Program-made: the position numbers and the translations under genes
NCBI RefSeq assembly: GCF_028551255.1
Contig: NZ_CP117029.1
Span: forward strand, 1,984,001-2,048,000
Source: Vibrio tubiashii
GTDB taxonomy: Bacteria; Pseudomonadota; Gammaproteobacteria; Enterobacterales; Vibrionaceae
Direction of reading: 5' to 3'
DNA length: 64,000 nucleotides
Part shown: one piece after another, positions 9,115 to 17,971 of the stretch
How positions within the stretch are numbered: position 1 is the stretch's first letter
Layout: each line of letters opens with the position of its first letter
Notes under the pieces: model-generated
Database searches by the model: none
Seen by the model: the letters and a program-made list of their open reading frames with translations, nothing else
Told to the model about the DNA's origin: nothing

Positions 9115-10197
9115 TTAAGCGTGTTGAGCTTCGAACTCTTGCATAAATTCAACCAAGGCTTGTACCCCTTCAAGTGGCACAGCGTTGTAGATTGAAGCAC
9201 GCATACCACCTACTGCACGGTGCCCTTTCAGAGCAACCAGTCCACGCTGCTCAGCCTGTTCTAAGAACAATGCATCCAGTTCAGGTTTTGCAAGCTGAAA
9301 CGGCACGTTCATTCGTGAGCGGTTTACGTCGTGAACATTGTTGATGTAGAAGTCTGAACCATCAATTTGGTTGTAAAGCAACGACGCTTTCTCTTTGTTG
9401 ATCTTCTCCATTTCGGCAACACCGCCCTGCTCTTTTAACCACTTAAAGACAAGGCCAGAGAGATACCAAGCAAAGGTTGGCGGCGTATTAAACATAGAGT
9501 CTTTCTCTGCCAAAACTTTGTAGTTCATAAAGCTAGGAACTAAGTCATTAGCTAACTCAAGCAAATCGTCACGAACGATCGCAATGCACAGTCCGGCAGG
9601 GCCGATGTTTTTCTGCGCACCTGCATAGATAACGCCATACTTAGACACGTCGATTTCGCGCGACAGAATGTTTGAAGACATATCCGCGATAATAGGTTTG
9701 TCTGTTTGAGGAAGTTCGCTAATTTCAACGCCGTCGATGGTTTCATTAGGGCAGAAATGAACATAAGCGGCATCTGAAGCTACTTTCCACTCACTTGCAG
9801 GGACAACGGACGTTTTGCCTTCACGCTCTGTTTTGGCATCGAACACGTCGACTTCACAGTACTTATTCGCTTCTTTAACCGCGCTTTCAGCCCAATAGCC
9901 TGCGTCTATGTACGTTGCTTTTTTCGATGAGCCCAATAGGTTCAGTGGCACTGCGGCAAACTGAGCACGCGCTCCGCCTTGGCAGAACAACACTTTGTAG
10001 TTGTCTGGGATATTAAGAAGATCACGGAGATCTTGCTCTGCTTCTTCAGCAACTTTGATGAACTCTTTACTTCGATGGCTAATTTCCATTACAGAAGTGC
10101 CTAAGCCATTCCATTCGACGAATTCTTGTTGTGCTTTTTCCATCACTGCTTTAGGTAGGCCCGCCGGACCTGCGCTAAAGTTATAAACCTTGCTCAT
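9115..10197 (-). CDS. serC: Phosphoserine aminotransferase
   Basis: PLP-dependent transaminase converting 3-phosphohydroxypyruvate and glutamate to phosphoserine (serine biosynthesis); it also acts in the pyridoxal phosphate pathway. It is 360 aa, the full family length, starting [15 protein letters not shown], the classic SerC N-terminus. The PLP lysine lies in [12 protein letters not shown], and [17 protein letters not shown] is the cofactor-phosphate region. It is flanked by its own terminator downstream and by the ydgA-like terminator upstream, so it is probably monocistronic. Confidence 0.97.
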   Translation of the reverse strand: MSKVYNFSAGPAGLPKAVMEKAQQEFVEWNGLGTSVMEISHRSKEFIKVAEEAEQDLRDLLNIPDNYKVLFCQGGARAQFAAVPLNLLGSSKKATYIDAGYWAESAVKEANKYCEVDVFDAKTEREGKTSVVPASEWKVASDAAYVHFCPNETIDGVEISELPQTDKPIIADMSSNILSREIDVSKYGVIYAGAQKNIGPAGLCIAIVRDDLLELANDLVPSFMNYKVLAEKDSMFNTPPTFAWYLSGLVFKWLKEQGGVAEMEKINKEKASLLYNQIDGSDFYINNVHDVNRSRMNVPFQLAKPELDALFLEQAEQRGLVALKGHRAVGGMRASIYNAVPLEGVQALVEFMQEFEAQHA

Positions 10198-10269
10198 CTA
10201 GTCTTTCCTTGCGCATGCTTTTAAGAGATTACTCGATTAATAGCATGTTTTATTGAGGATAAAAAGCAA

Positions 10270-10300
10270 GAAAAGAGGTCTTTAGACCTCTTTTCTTGGT
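10270..10300 (-). terminator. Strong hairpin terminator after the YdgA-like gene
   Basis: AAGAGGTC, a TTTA loop and GACCTCTT form a perfect stem (about 10273-10294), extended by A/T pairs. In the minus direction it ends in TTTTCTTGCTTTTT. It lies about 20 bp after the YdgA-like stop. Confidence 0.8.
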
Positions 10301-10320
10301 TAAGTCAGTAAATATAGTAA

Positions 10321-11586
10321 TTAAGGCTGCATTAGCGCGGGTAAAAGTAGCGCCATTAGAGGGATCTGTTGCCCATTGCCAAACACCAAATTACCTTCTT
10401 TTAGCTCTGCTTGAATCTGATAGCCTTTATCCGTTTCCTGAACCAGCTCCATCGCCATAGCTTCGTCGACACCCTGCTTAATAAATGGGTATTGAGTCAC
10501 GAGTCCACTTGAGAAGAAAGTATCGAGATCACCCGTTAACGCTGGCAAAATCATCGCCGGGTTTTGAGTCACATTGTCAGTGCCTTGCGGAACAGTGATC
10601 TTCCACTTAGATTCGAACTCACTCTCTTCACCTAGCTTGACCGCCATTTTATTCATAGCGAAGTAGAAACCTTTAGAAAATAAGCTTTCTACGTAAGGTA
10701 TTGCTGCTTCGATATCCGCGTTGGTCGGCATCGGATTATTTTGGTATAGGTTCATCAAATGCTCAAAAGCAACACTGTCTAAATCACCAAAAGAGAGATC
10801 GATAGAGACGCTATCTACGTTGCCGTCTTCCATAACCAGTTTATTCATATCGACGATATGCTGGCTGCTTACGGTCTTTGCCATCTCGTCAAATGAACTT
10901 AAGAAGGTGTACTTGCTGTCACTTAAAGAGAACAGTGGTGATTGATCAACATTCAACACAGACGTCTCTGCCAGATGGAATGTCTGTTCACCAATCCAGA
11001 AGCTATTCATCTTCTTGCCTTGACCTTGTCCTGTTAGGCCAGACAACAGCATCTTCTCACCCGAATTGAAATCAATCTCAACCGAAGGAATATCAAGATC
11101 ATAGGTAACATCACCCAATACGCTGACGTGCCCTTTCAATGTAGAAGGAGTGACAGAGACAATCGCGCCGTCAGGCCCTTCAGTAACTTGATTCCAATTC
11201 GCCAAACTAAGCACGTAATCGGTGTTGCCGTTTAGCTGAGTGACGGTACTGAGTGTAAGAGGTAAGTCTGGTGCATTTTCCATCACGGATTCAGCCGAAA
11301 GGCTAAATAAACCATGACTAACACTACTGTTCACAATCACTTCGGATGGTAAGCCGTCAATCGCAAGCTGCTCTGCAAGTACAGGGTCAACAATGGTGTA
11401 GCGAGTTTTAACCGTTGAGGAGAGGTATCCACGGTCGTATTCAACAATCTCCGCTTGTAGAGAGTCATTGGATAGATGTGCAACGCCGTCTTGAATAACG
11501 GTCTGTCCTATCTGTCCGACAGCGAGTGGCCAACATAACGCAAGCGAAATAGCACCACCAATGGCGCCAAGTTTTTTCAAATCCAT
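10321..11586 (-). CDS. YdgA family protein (DUF945)
   Basis: A 421-aa envelope protein of the YdgA/DUF945 family. It has an N-terminal signal or anchor (KKLGAIGGAISLALCWPLAVG) and then the family start: G-QTVIQDGVAHLSNDSL and EYDRGYLSSTVKTRY. E. coli YdgA is about 500 aa, so this is a shorter member. The biochemical role of the family is unknown. The body is predicted beta-rich and exported. It is a single-gene unit with its own terminator, divergent from the kinase gene at 11760. Confidence 0.82.
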   Translation of the reverse strand: MDLKKLGAIGGAISLALCWPLAVGQIGQTVIQDGVAHLSNDSLQAEIVEYDRGYLSSTVKTRYTIVDPVLAEQLAIDGLPSEVIVNSSVSHGLFSLSAESVMENAPDLPLTLSTVTQLNGNTDYVLSLANWNQVTEGPDGAIVSVTPSTLKGHVSVLGDVTYDLDIPSVEIDFNSGEKMLLSGLTGQGQGKKMNSFWIGEQTFHLAETSVLNVDQSPLFSLSDSKYTFLSSFDEMAKTVSSQHIVDMNKLVMEDGNVDSVSIDLSFGDLDSVAFEHLMNLYQNNPMPTNADIEAAIPYVESLFSKGFYFAMNKMAVKLGEESEFESKWKITVPQGTDNVTQNPAMILPALTGDLDTFFSSGLVTQYPFIKQGVDEAMAMELVQETDKGYQIQAELKEGNLVFGNGQQIPLMALLLPALMQP

Positions 11587-11759
11587 GGTAATAACGTCTT
11601 ATATTGTGATTTCATTAAGTCTACACCAAAAAACATTGAGTTAAATCAGAGTATTGGCTTTCTCTGTAAATCATACGTAAATCTCGTACTTAGCTCCCAA
11701 TACTCTTGTGCCGTCCTTGGTAGAGTAGAAATTGTCGATGTTTAAATTGTAGCCTAGTC

Positions 11760-13709
11760 GTGAACCCATTCTCTGTAATCTGTTTAGATAACAATCCAAT
11801 AAGCGTAGAACAGCTTAGGCGAGAGTTAAGCCCGCTCTCTGCCAAGTTCGACCTTCATACCGCAGATAGCATCGAAGATGCGCACGCTGCGCTAGAGTAT
11901 TGTTTTGAGCAAAAACAAACCGTTGCCTTAGTCATCGCGAGTCATCATGAGAATTTCAATGGTGCCGACTTTCTGGTTCAACTCGACAGAAATACCCATA
12001 CACAAAGCGCCCGTAAAGTGCTGATAAGTTGCGGTCAAGACATTCAAGCCATTTTGTCTGCGGTTAACGAAGGCCGTTTAGACCACTGCCTAACCAAGCC
12101 TTTGCAAGACAATCTAGTGCATAAAACAGCGCAAAAAGAGCTCACTACTTTCATCCTCGAAAATGATAAAGAGAACTTGCTGTCCTATAGCCAAGTGCTC
12201 GACCAACACCGATTGCTTCGGGCTCATATTGAACAAAAAATGCGAAGTTATCGTGAAGGATTTATTTCTGATCATCACAGTCTGTCTGACCAAGAACTTG
12301 TTGAGAAAGTCACCTCTGCATTGCTCGATTTTTTTGCGCAAGAAGATGAAACCCAAGCTTGTCGCACCTACTCCCCAGAGCATTTGCTTACTATCGAAGG
12401 TGAAGAAAACCAGTTTCTTTGGTTTATTACTAAAGGCGAAGTGGCTCTGTATAAGAAAGACGATGTCGGCATGCAACGTGAGGTGGTAAGACATACTCAA
12501 GGCAACATTGTTGGTGGTATGTCGTTTGTGACAGGTGAGCCCTCTTTTTCTACTGCGGTTACGCTTTCGCAAACTGAGGTGATTAAGCTAGACCGCGAAG
12601 TCTTCTCCAAAGTCATGCACTCCAATATGACGTTGCTGCCTCTTTTCACTAACTTACTGCTGAGACATTTTAACCGCCGCCTCCAACGCAGCATTAATAC
12701 CAAGCTAGAGCTGCAAAAAACCCTTGAATCTCTTGAGTCTGCTCATCAACAGCTGATTGAACGAGAAAAAATGGCTATGCTTGGTCAACTCGTCGCTGGA
12801 GTTGCCCATGAGCTGAATAACCCAATTGCCGCCATCTTAAGAGGCACAGAGACGCTGACTAACAAAATCCAACAGCTAGTTGATGATCGTTCTATCGAGG
12901 AAGTCGGTATGGATGGCATCTCAGTGCTGAAAGAAGGCCTCAACCAGAGACCTCGTTCAACAGCGAAAGAGCGCGAACTCACTAAGATACTAGATGAACA
13001 GATACAAGATCGTCGCGTTGCGAAGAAGTTGGTTAAGCTAGGACTTGAAAGCGACAAAAAATGGTTAGAGCTCGCGACAAATCAGCCGCAGCAAGCGCAG
13101 CAAACGCTTGAGCGCTTAGAAGACTACCATTTAGCGGGTGCGACACTGCGCTCGATTAACGTCTGCGCCGGACGAATTGCCGATATGGTAAAAAGCCTCA
13201 AAGGCTATGCGCGACCTGATGACGAAAAACTTCATCTGGTCGATATTCACGAAGGCATTGAAGATACCTTGGTCATTTTTGAAAACCGCCTAAAGTTTCA
13301 TACGGTTGAACGTCTTTATGAGGACATCCCTCAAATACAGTGCCAACCTATCGCCTTGCAGCAGGTGTGGACCAACTTAATTTCCAATGCCATTGATGCT
13401 TTCCCAGACAAAGGCGAGCTTAAAGTCCAAACTCTAAAACTGTCCCGCTGTGGGCGTGATTGGGTGGTGGTCTCTTTTACCGATAATGGTTGCGGTATTG
13501 CACCTGCCACTCAACAGCAAATGTTTACCCTTAACTTTACCACCAAGAAAGAAGGCAACTTTGGTTTAGGTATTGGCCTTTCCGTGTGTCAACAAATTGT
13601 CCACCAGCATGGAGGGCGGATTGAGGTTGATTCTGTGGTTGGTCAATTTACTAAGATGTCAGTTTGGTTGCCCTTTTGCCAAGTACCACCGATCGTCAAG
13701 GAGCTCTAA
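11760..13709 (+). CDS. Histidine kinase with degenerate receiver and cyclic-nucleotide-binding domain
   Basis: A 649-aa cytoplasmic kinase. Residues 1-125 are a receiver-like domain (VICLDNNPISVEQLRREL to CLTKPLQ), but the phospho-acceptor site reads VIASHHENFNG, so no Asp is present there. Residues about 195-310 are a cNMP-binding/Crp-like fold (FITKGEVALYKKDD, GGMSFVTGEPSF). After a coiled coil comes HisKA with H350 (GQLVAGVAHELNNPIAAI), then an unusually long charged insertion of about 100 residues before the second helix. The ATPase domain follows (WTNLISNAIDAF, DNGCGI, GLGIGLSV). The start is GTG at 11760; no better ATG is in frame and the ribosome site is weak. It abuts the response regulator directly (TAAATG). 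Confidence 0.88.
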   Translation: MNPFSVICLDNNPISVEQLRRELSPLSAKFDLHTADSIEDAHAALEYCFEQKQTVALVIASHHENFNGADFLVQLDRNTHTQSARKVLISCGQDIQAILSAVNEGRLDHCLTKPLQDNLVHKTAQKELTTFILENDKENLLSYSQVLDQHRLLRAHIEQKMRSYREGFISDHHSLSDQELVEKVTSALLDFFAQEDETQACRTYSPEHLLTIEGEENQFLWFITKGEVALYKKDDVGMQREVVRHTQGNIVGGMSFVTGEPSFSTAVTLSQTEVIKLDREVFSKVMHSNMTLLPLFTNLLLRHFNRRLQRSINTKLELQKTLESLESAHQQLIEREKMAMLGQLVAGVAHELNNPIAAILRGTETLTNKIQQLVDDRSIEEVGMDGISVLKEGLNQRPRSTAKERELTKILDEQIQDRRVAKKLVKLGLESDKKWLELATNQPQQAQQTLERLEDYHLAGATLRSINVCAGRIADMVKSLKGYARPDDEKLHLVDIHEGIEDTLVIFENRLKFHTVERLYEDIPQIQCQPIALQQVWTNLISNAIDAFPDKGELKVQTLKLSRCGRDWVVVSFTDNGCGIAPATQQQMFTLNFTTKKEGNFGLGIGLSVCQQIVHQHGGRIEVDSVVGQFTKMSVWLPFCQVPPIVKEL

Positions 13710-14207
13710 ATGAACAAATACCTTATTTTATGTGTCGATGATGAGCGAGAAGTGCTAGACAGCGTAATGCAAGATCTTGATTGTTTTGAAGAGCACTTCA
13801 TTGTTGAAGCCGCGGAGTCCGTCCAAGAAGCGAAGGAACTCATCGCAGAGTCTGAACGCGAAGACGTAAAATTGGCGCTGATCCTGTGCGACCACATTAT
13901 GCCCGAGCAAACTGGTATTCAGTTTTTGATCGAACTGAATCAAGATGAATCGACAAAGCCCACGAGAAAACTCCTTCTTACCGGACAAGCAGGATTAGAA
14001 GACACAGTGGAAGCAGTTAATCATTCAAGCCTAGACTTCTATATTGCAAAGCCTTGGCAAGGTGATGAGCTTCGCCAAGTGTTAAAAAACCAACTCACCA
14101 CTTATATGATCGAACACGAGCCGGACTTAATGCCTTGGGCATCGGCTTTAGAAACCGAGCGAGTATTTGAAGCCATGGCTAAAAATCGACTCTATTACGG
14201 TGAGTAA
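13710..14207 (+). CDS. Receiver-domain response regulator paired with the upstream kinase
   Basis: A 165-aa protein with one receiver domain (LILCVDDERE; phospho-acceptor D61 in LILCDHIMPEQTG; LLLTGQ; conserved K in YIAKPWQGDELRQVL) and a short C-terminal tail of about 35 residues without a recognisable output domain. It starts immediately at the kinase stop, with AAGGAG inside the kinase's last codons, so the pair is translated together. Output is probably by protein-protein contact. It has the YIAKPW motif often seen in receivers paired with soluble kinases. Confidence 0.88.
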   Translation: MNKYLILCVDDEREVLDSVMQDLDCFEEHFIVEAAESVQEAKELIAESEREDVKLALILCDHIMPEQTGIQFLIELNQDESTKPTRKLLLTGQAGLEDTVEAVNHSSLDFYIAKPWQGDELRQVLKNQLTTYMIEHEPDLMPWASALETERVFEAMAKNRLYYGE

Positions 14208-14373
14208 ATGACCATATATGGCATATGAATTGCTTAAATCAATAATTAACGACAAAACAATGACATTTTTATAGTGACTATTGCTATGATGCATTATCAT
14301 GTCGTAACTAATGTCATGGCGCTGATGTCGCTTAAGACCAAGGAAATTAACGAGATATAGGTTTATCGTCCAT

Positions 14374-14940
14374 ATGCGTAAAACAATCTTAGCTGCAGCC
14401 CTTGTGCTTGCATCTGGTCAAACAATTGCTCAAACCGACCCTAACAGCCCTTCTGTAATGAGCAACTTCAATTATGACTACGTAGAAGCTCGAATCGGTG
14501 CTAGCCCGGTCACTTTTGGTGCCGCAATGAGTAAGTCTATCCACCCTAATGCACACGTTGTCGGTCGCATCGATTCTGAATTCGAAGGCGATTACGACGC
14601 AGCGGCAGGTTTTGGTTTCCACGCGCCAATCAACAACTGGGCAGATTTCACTGGTGAGATGCTTGTTCGTTTGGTTGATACCGGCAATGAAAGCCGTTTC
14701 GGTTTAAGTGGTGGTACAGAAACAGGCATGGAACTGAACCTTGGCGTTCGTCAGTGGCTAGGTCCTCAGCTAGAGGTTGGCGGGAAAGGAAGCTACATTT
14801 CTATCGACAACAACAAGAAATGGGCAGGCTCAGCTTACGCGCGCTTCCATTCAACTGAACTATTCTCGCTGGGTGCTGAAGCTCGTATCAACGATTTCTA
14901 CGGCGACCAACTAATGTTCACAACTCGCTTTAAATTCTAA
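14374..14940 (+). CDS. Predicted outer-membrane beta-barrel protein, unknown function
   Basis: A 188-aa secreted protein. The signal peptide is MRKTILAAALVLASGQTIAQ, with probable cleavage after AQ. The mature part alternates polar and aromatic residues in short strands (YVEARIGASPVTFGAAM, GMELNLGVRQWLGPQLEVGGKGSYI). It ends in an aromatic residue (MFTTRFKF), the usual C-terminal signature of BAM-assembled barrels. About eight strands would fit. It resembles conserved Vibrio hypotheticals, but I cannot name it. A 166-bp upstream gap carries no clear named site, and a strong terminator follows. Confidence 0.75.
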   Translation: MRKTILAAALVLASGQTIAQTDPNSPSVMSNFNYDYVEARIGASPVTFGAAMSKSIHPNAHVVGRIDSEFEGDYDAAAGFGFHAPINNWADFTGEMLVRLVDTGNESRFGLSGGTETGMELNLGVRQWLGPQLEVGGKGSYISIDNNKKWAGSAYARFHSTELFSLGAEARINDFYGDQLMFTTRFKF

Positions 14941-14954
14941 TCGAGTCCAATATC

Positions 14955-14987
14955 GAAAAAACCGAGGTAAATACCTCGGTTTTTTAT
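14955..14987 (+). terminator. Intrinsic terminator after the barrel gene
   Basis: ACCGAGGT, AAAT loop, ACCTCGGT followed by a T run, starting about 15 bp after the stop. A-rich on the other side, so it could also act for tfoY on the minus strand. Confidence 0.85.
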
Positions 14988-15047
14988 TGCAAATCCTTTT
15001 GCACTTGAGCAGTTCGCTTCTTAAATCAACTCCGAAGCGATGAGAGA

Positions 15048-15635
15048 TTAGTGGCAACTCGCCAATAGTTGGCGTTTACGTGGTTCTTGAATGAGCTTCC
15101 AATGAATCCCTTCGATTGCACCAGCGAATTTCCACAGCAGCTTTACATCTACATCACTGCCATATGCTTGCTTCACTCTTGAGAAGACCGCAGGTGCGCC
15201 AAGTTCTAAAAAGGTATCTACATCCTCTACCCCTGCCTTTTTCACCATACGCTCTAAGGTCAGTTGCATATTCGGCAGATCACGCAAGCGTCGGTTCGCC
15301 GATGAACGCTTGAACTCACGCTGCGATACGGAAAAATTTATAGATTGTTCTACTAGCTCACTCAGTCGCTGATGTTGGCTCGAAAAAAGCTGGGTTATAT
15401 CGTAATAATTTACCGTCGCTGTGGTCTGTTTCTTAACATGACGGTATTTCTCACAACCTAGCTGGTTAAGCGTTTCATCTAATGCTTCTCCACCTCTGAT
15501 GAATATTTTGTCGGCACTGAGTAGTGCGAACATAGCTTCGTCTCTAAACAACCCGGTACCACCAAACATAGATCGTTTTTGAAAGTCGCCAAACTTTTGT
15601 ACGTATTGAATAAATTGTTGCTCTGTCATATCCAT
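15048..15635 (-). CDS. tfoY: TfoY-type regulator (TfoX/Sxy family)
   Basis: A 195-aa TfoX-family protein: N-terminal domain with the family core KRSMFGGTGLFRDEAMFALL, and C-terminal helical domain (RRLRDLPNMQLTLERMVKKAG, then AIEGIHWKLI). The start MDMTEQQF and the overall sequence fit Vibrio TfoY better than the competence inducer TfoX. In V. cholerae TfoY promotes motility and type VI secretion and is preceded by a c-di-GMP-I riboswitch. In this window I see none of that aptamer's conserved sequence in the 350 bp upstream. The first ATG lies only 3 nt after AAGGA and a second ATG 6 nt later has better spacing, so the start may be at 15629. Confidence 0.8.
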   Translation of the reverse strand: MDMTEQQFIQYVQKFGDFQKRSMFGGTGLFRDEAMFALLSADKIFIRGGEALDETLNQLGCEKYRHVKKQTTATVNYYDITQLFSSQHQRLSELVEQSINFSVSQREFKRSSANRRLRDLPNMQLTLERMVKKAGVEDVDTFLELGAPAVFSRVKQAYGSDVDVKLLWKFAGAIEGIHWKLIQEPRKRQLLASCH

Positions 15636-15942
15636 TGATCCTTAATCAAATACCCCGATTAGTTATGATCACCAGATAGCAGCAGTAATAAGCGAAAAAA
15701 TTAAAACTCAACCAAACTATGGTGTTAGTTATTGTTTAGTTTGATTGATAACAAGTACTAAGAATGATAGTTAACGAAACAAAATAAGTCTGTGCATTTG
15801 TCACACCAATGACACTCAATCAATCTCATATCGTGAACATTATCACAAGTTAATATATTAACTTAATTGCAAACTCGCTGGAATAACGAGATAAAATGCT
15901 GCGCGAATTATCAATAACTGAGATCAATTGTTTGCTAATATA
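15636..15942. other. AT-rich intergenic region between tfoY and the HDOD gene
   Basis: About 300 bp without a convincing gene. It must hold the divergent promoters of tfoY and of the HDOD/lysO unit. No c-di-GMP-I aptamer core or other riboswitch consensus was recognised on either strand. Confidence 0.6.
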
Positions 15943-15962
15943 CAGTGTAAGACGTTACACTG
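15943..15962. promoter_or_regulatory. Perfect inverted repeat before the HDOD gene
   Basis: CAGTGTAA-GACG-TTACACTG has 8-bp perfect arms with a 4-nt spacer. It lies 2 bp before the AGGAGT ribosome site. It could be an operator near the promoter, or an RNA hairpin at the ribosome site. Confidence 0.5.
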
Positions 15963-15990
15963 TCAGGAGTAGCATAACCTTATAGTGTAT

Positions 15991-16911
15991 ATGAACCACT
16001 TATCTTTCTATTGGCTGCCTGAAAACGGCGAGCTATTACTCAAAGGTATTGAATCTGAGTTTTCAACCTTGATTGAACACTCAATCAAGTCACGTACTAT
16101 CTCTCTTCCTCCGATTTCTGACGTAGTACTAAAGATTCAACAACTTTGTACCCAAGACACCACAACGGTTTCTGATGTCGCTGATAGCTTACTCGAAGAT
16201 CCTGGCCTTGCTGCCATCGTCATTCGCGTGGCCAACTCGGTTATTTTTAATCGTCGTAACATCACTTGTACCGATCTGGTTACCGCAGTCTCTCGACTCG
16301 GCATTCTAAGAGTACGTGACATAGTCACTGCCCAAGCAATCGAGCAGCTCAAACACTCTGTTAATCTGAGCCAATCGTGTAATCAAGTATTGGTTCAAAG
16401 TGCAACCAATTCTCGCGAGTTAGCTGCCACTATGGTGTTGGTCGTACGCGGCTTTAAAGAATCTGGCTCACCAAGTTACAGCCATTTGGAAACCGACAAA
16501 GCGCTCCTGACAGGCTTACTCGCGGATATTGGTCTGTTCTGTATTGTCAATGAGTACCACAACTATTTAGAGCAGGGTAATTACCTCAATGAAGAAATTG
16601 CCTTCCAAATTTTCGATCGTCAGTGCTCAAACGCAAGTAAGCTCGTGCTAGAGAGCTGGGGATTTGATAACGACTTCCTCGCCGTCGCTTGTAACCAGGT
16701 GATAGATAAAACAGATGTGCCAGTGAGTTATCTTGACGTCGCGCGCATCGCCAATCATATCCTGATGTTCCGTCGCCAAGATGAGCAGATCACTGAACAT
16801 ACGGTTGAATTTGACATTACAGGCGCAGATATACTGTACAAACTCAGTAATTTAAGTGATATTGAGTTCAATGCACAGATAGATGAACTTATAAGCGCGA
16901 GTGGTCTGTAA
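15991..16911 (+). CDS. HDOD-domain protein
   Basis: About 306 aa. An HDOD domain occupies residues about 30-240 (ISLPPISDVVLKIQQLC, LLEDPGLAAIVIRVANSVIF, then AVSRLGILRVRDIVTAQAI). HDOD proteins are HD-fold relatives without metal-dependent phosphohydrolase residues and usually act in signalling. The start is ambiguous: GTG at 15985 lies 14 nt after AGGAGT, ATG at 15991 lies 20 nt after it. I used the ATG. It stands 38 bp before lysO and may be cotranscribed with it. Confidence 0.83.
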   Translation: MNHLSFYWLPENGELLLKGIESEFSTLIEHSIKSRTISLPPISDVVLKIQQLCTQDTTTVSDVADSLLEDPGLAAIVIRVANSVIFNRRNITCTDLVTAVSRLGILRVRDIVTAQAIEQLKHSVNLSQSCNQVLVQSATNSRELAATMVLVVRGFKESGSPSYSHLETDKALLTGLLADIGLFCIVNEYHNYLEQGNYLNEEIAFQIFDRQCSNASKLVLESWGFDNDFLAVACNQVIDKTDVPVSYLDVARIANHILMFRRQDEQITEHTVEFDITGADILYKLSNLSDIEFNAQIDELISASGL

Positions 16912-16949
16912 ATCCACGTAGGAGATTCAGGCCCTAGACAGGAAGTACC

Positions 16950-17855
16950 ATGTTTTCAGGGATGTTATTTATCTTTGCCCCACTTGTTGTGGGGTATTTC
17001 ATTTCTATATCCAAAAAAGCTCTACTCGACACAATAAACTCAACCACATCCAATCTCATTTACGTGATTTTGGCTTTGATGGGCTTGAGCTTAGCAGCGC
17101 TGGATAATCTGGGTCAGAACCTACAACTGATCCTCAAAACAACCGCTGTCTTTTTTATTTGTTTGAGTTTAGCCAACCTAGCCGTTTTGCCTTTCATTGA
17201 TAAATGGCTACCAATCAAAACCGATGCCAGCAATACCAAATTACCATTGTCAGAAATGGCGATGGAGTCAGCCAAGCTGATCCTAGTCGTCGGTGGCGGT
17301 CTCATTGTTGGGCTATTGGTGCCCTTTGATCTAAGCTGGGTCGATACGGCTAGTGAATGGATTTTGTTTCTGCTGCTATTTTTTATTGGTATCCAACTAC
17401 GCAATAGTGGCCTCACGCTGCGTCAGATTCTGCTCAACAAGCATGGTATGGTCATTGCCGTTGTTATCATCGCAAGCTCACTAATCGGGGGCGTTATCTC
17501 TGCGCTTATCTTAGATATCAATGTATTCCGTGGCTTAGCAATGGCTTCTGGCTTCGGTTGGTATTCATTAGCCGGAATCTTGATGGGTGATGCTTTCGGC
17601 CCTGTGTATGGCGGCGCCTCTTTTATGATCGAGCTACTGAGAGAGCTGGTTGCATTGGTACTTATCCCTCTCTTTATCCGTACTAAACCTTGTACATCTA
17701 TCGGTTATGCGGGCGCAACGGCGATGGACTTTACCCTTCCGGTAATCCAAACCACAGGCGGGGTGCGATGTGTCCCTATTGCCATTGTTAGCGGTTTCAT
17801 ATTGAGCTTACTCGTTCCTGTTTTAATGTTGTTCTTTGTCTCTCTTGCAGGCTAG
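16950..17855 (+). CDS. lysO: Lysine exporter LysO (YbjE) family
   Basis: A 301-aa inner-membrane protein with about eight hydrophobic segments (FAPLVVGYFIS, LILVVGGGLIVGLLVPF, WILFLLLFFIGIQLRNSG). The family signature of LysO/YbjE is clear in ASGFGWYSLAGILMGDAFGPVYGGASF and in the C-terminal MDFTLPVIQTTGG. LysO exports L-lysine and its toxic analogue thialysine. It follows the HDOD gene closely. No lysine riboswitch is visible upstream. Confidence 0.9.
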   Translation: MFSGMLFIFAPLVVGYFISISKKALLDTINSTTSNLIYVILALMGLSLAALDNLGQNLQLILKTTAVFFICLSLANLAVLPFIDKWLPIKTDASNTKLPLSEMAMESAKLILVVGGGLIVGLLVPFDLSWVDTASEWILFLLLFFIGIQLRNSGLTLRQILLNKHGMVIAVVIIASSLIGGVISALILDINVFRGLAMASGFGWYSLAGILMGDAFGPVYGGASFMIELLRELVALVLIPLFIRTKPCTSIGYAGATAMDFTLPVIQTTGGVRCVPIAIVSGFILSLLVPVLMLFFVSLAG

Positions 17856-17908
17856 ATCGCAGGAATTGTCATTCAAAAGCTCTATATTATGCGCTTACAA
17901 GCCCAATA

Positions 17909-17928
17909 AATTTAGCGAACGCTAAATT
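17909..17928. promoter_or_regulatory. Perfect 9-bp-arm palindrome upstream of the small secreted protein
   Basis: AATTTAGCG-AA-CGCTAAATT, about 45 bp before the next start codon. The 2-nt centre makes an RNA hairpin unlikely and there is no T run, so it looks like a dimeric regulator's operator. Confidence 0.45.
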
Positions 17929-17971
17929 AGATAATTAGAAACTATAAGAATTAGCTTTAAAAGGAATCACT

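Noticed and set aside
12114..12572. 152-codon minus-strand frame inside the kinase gene
   Set aside because: Shadow of the kinase; no ribosome site or domain.
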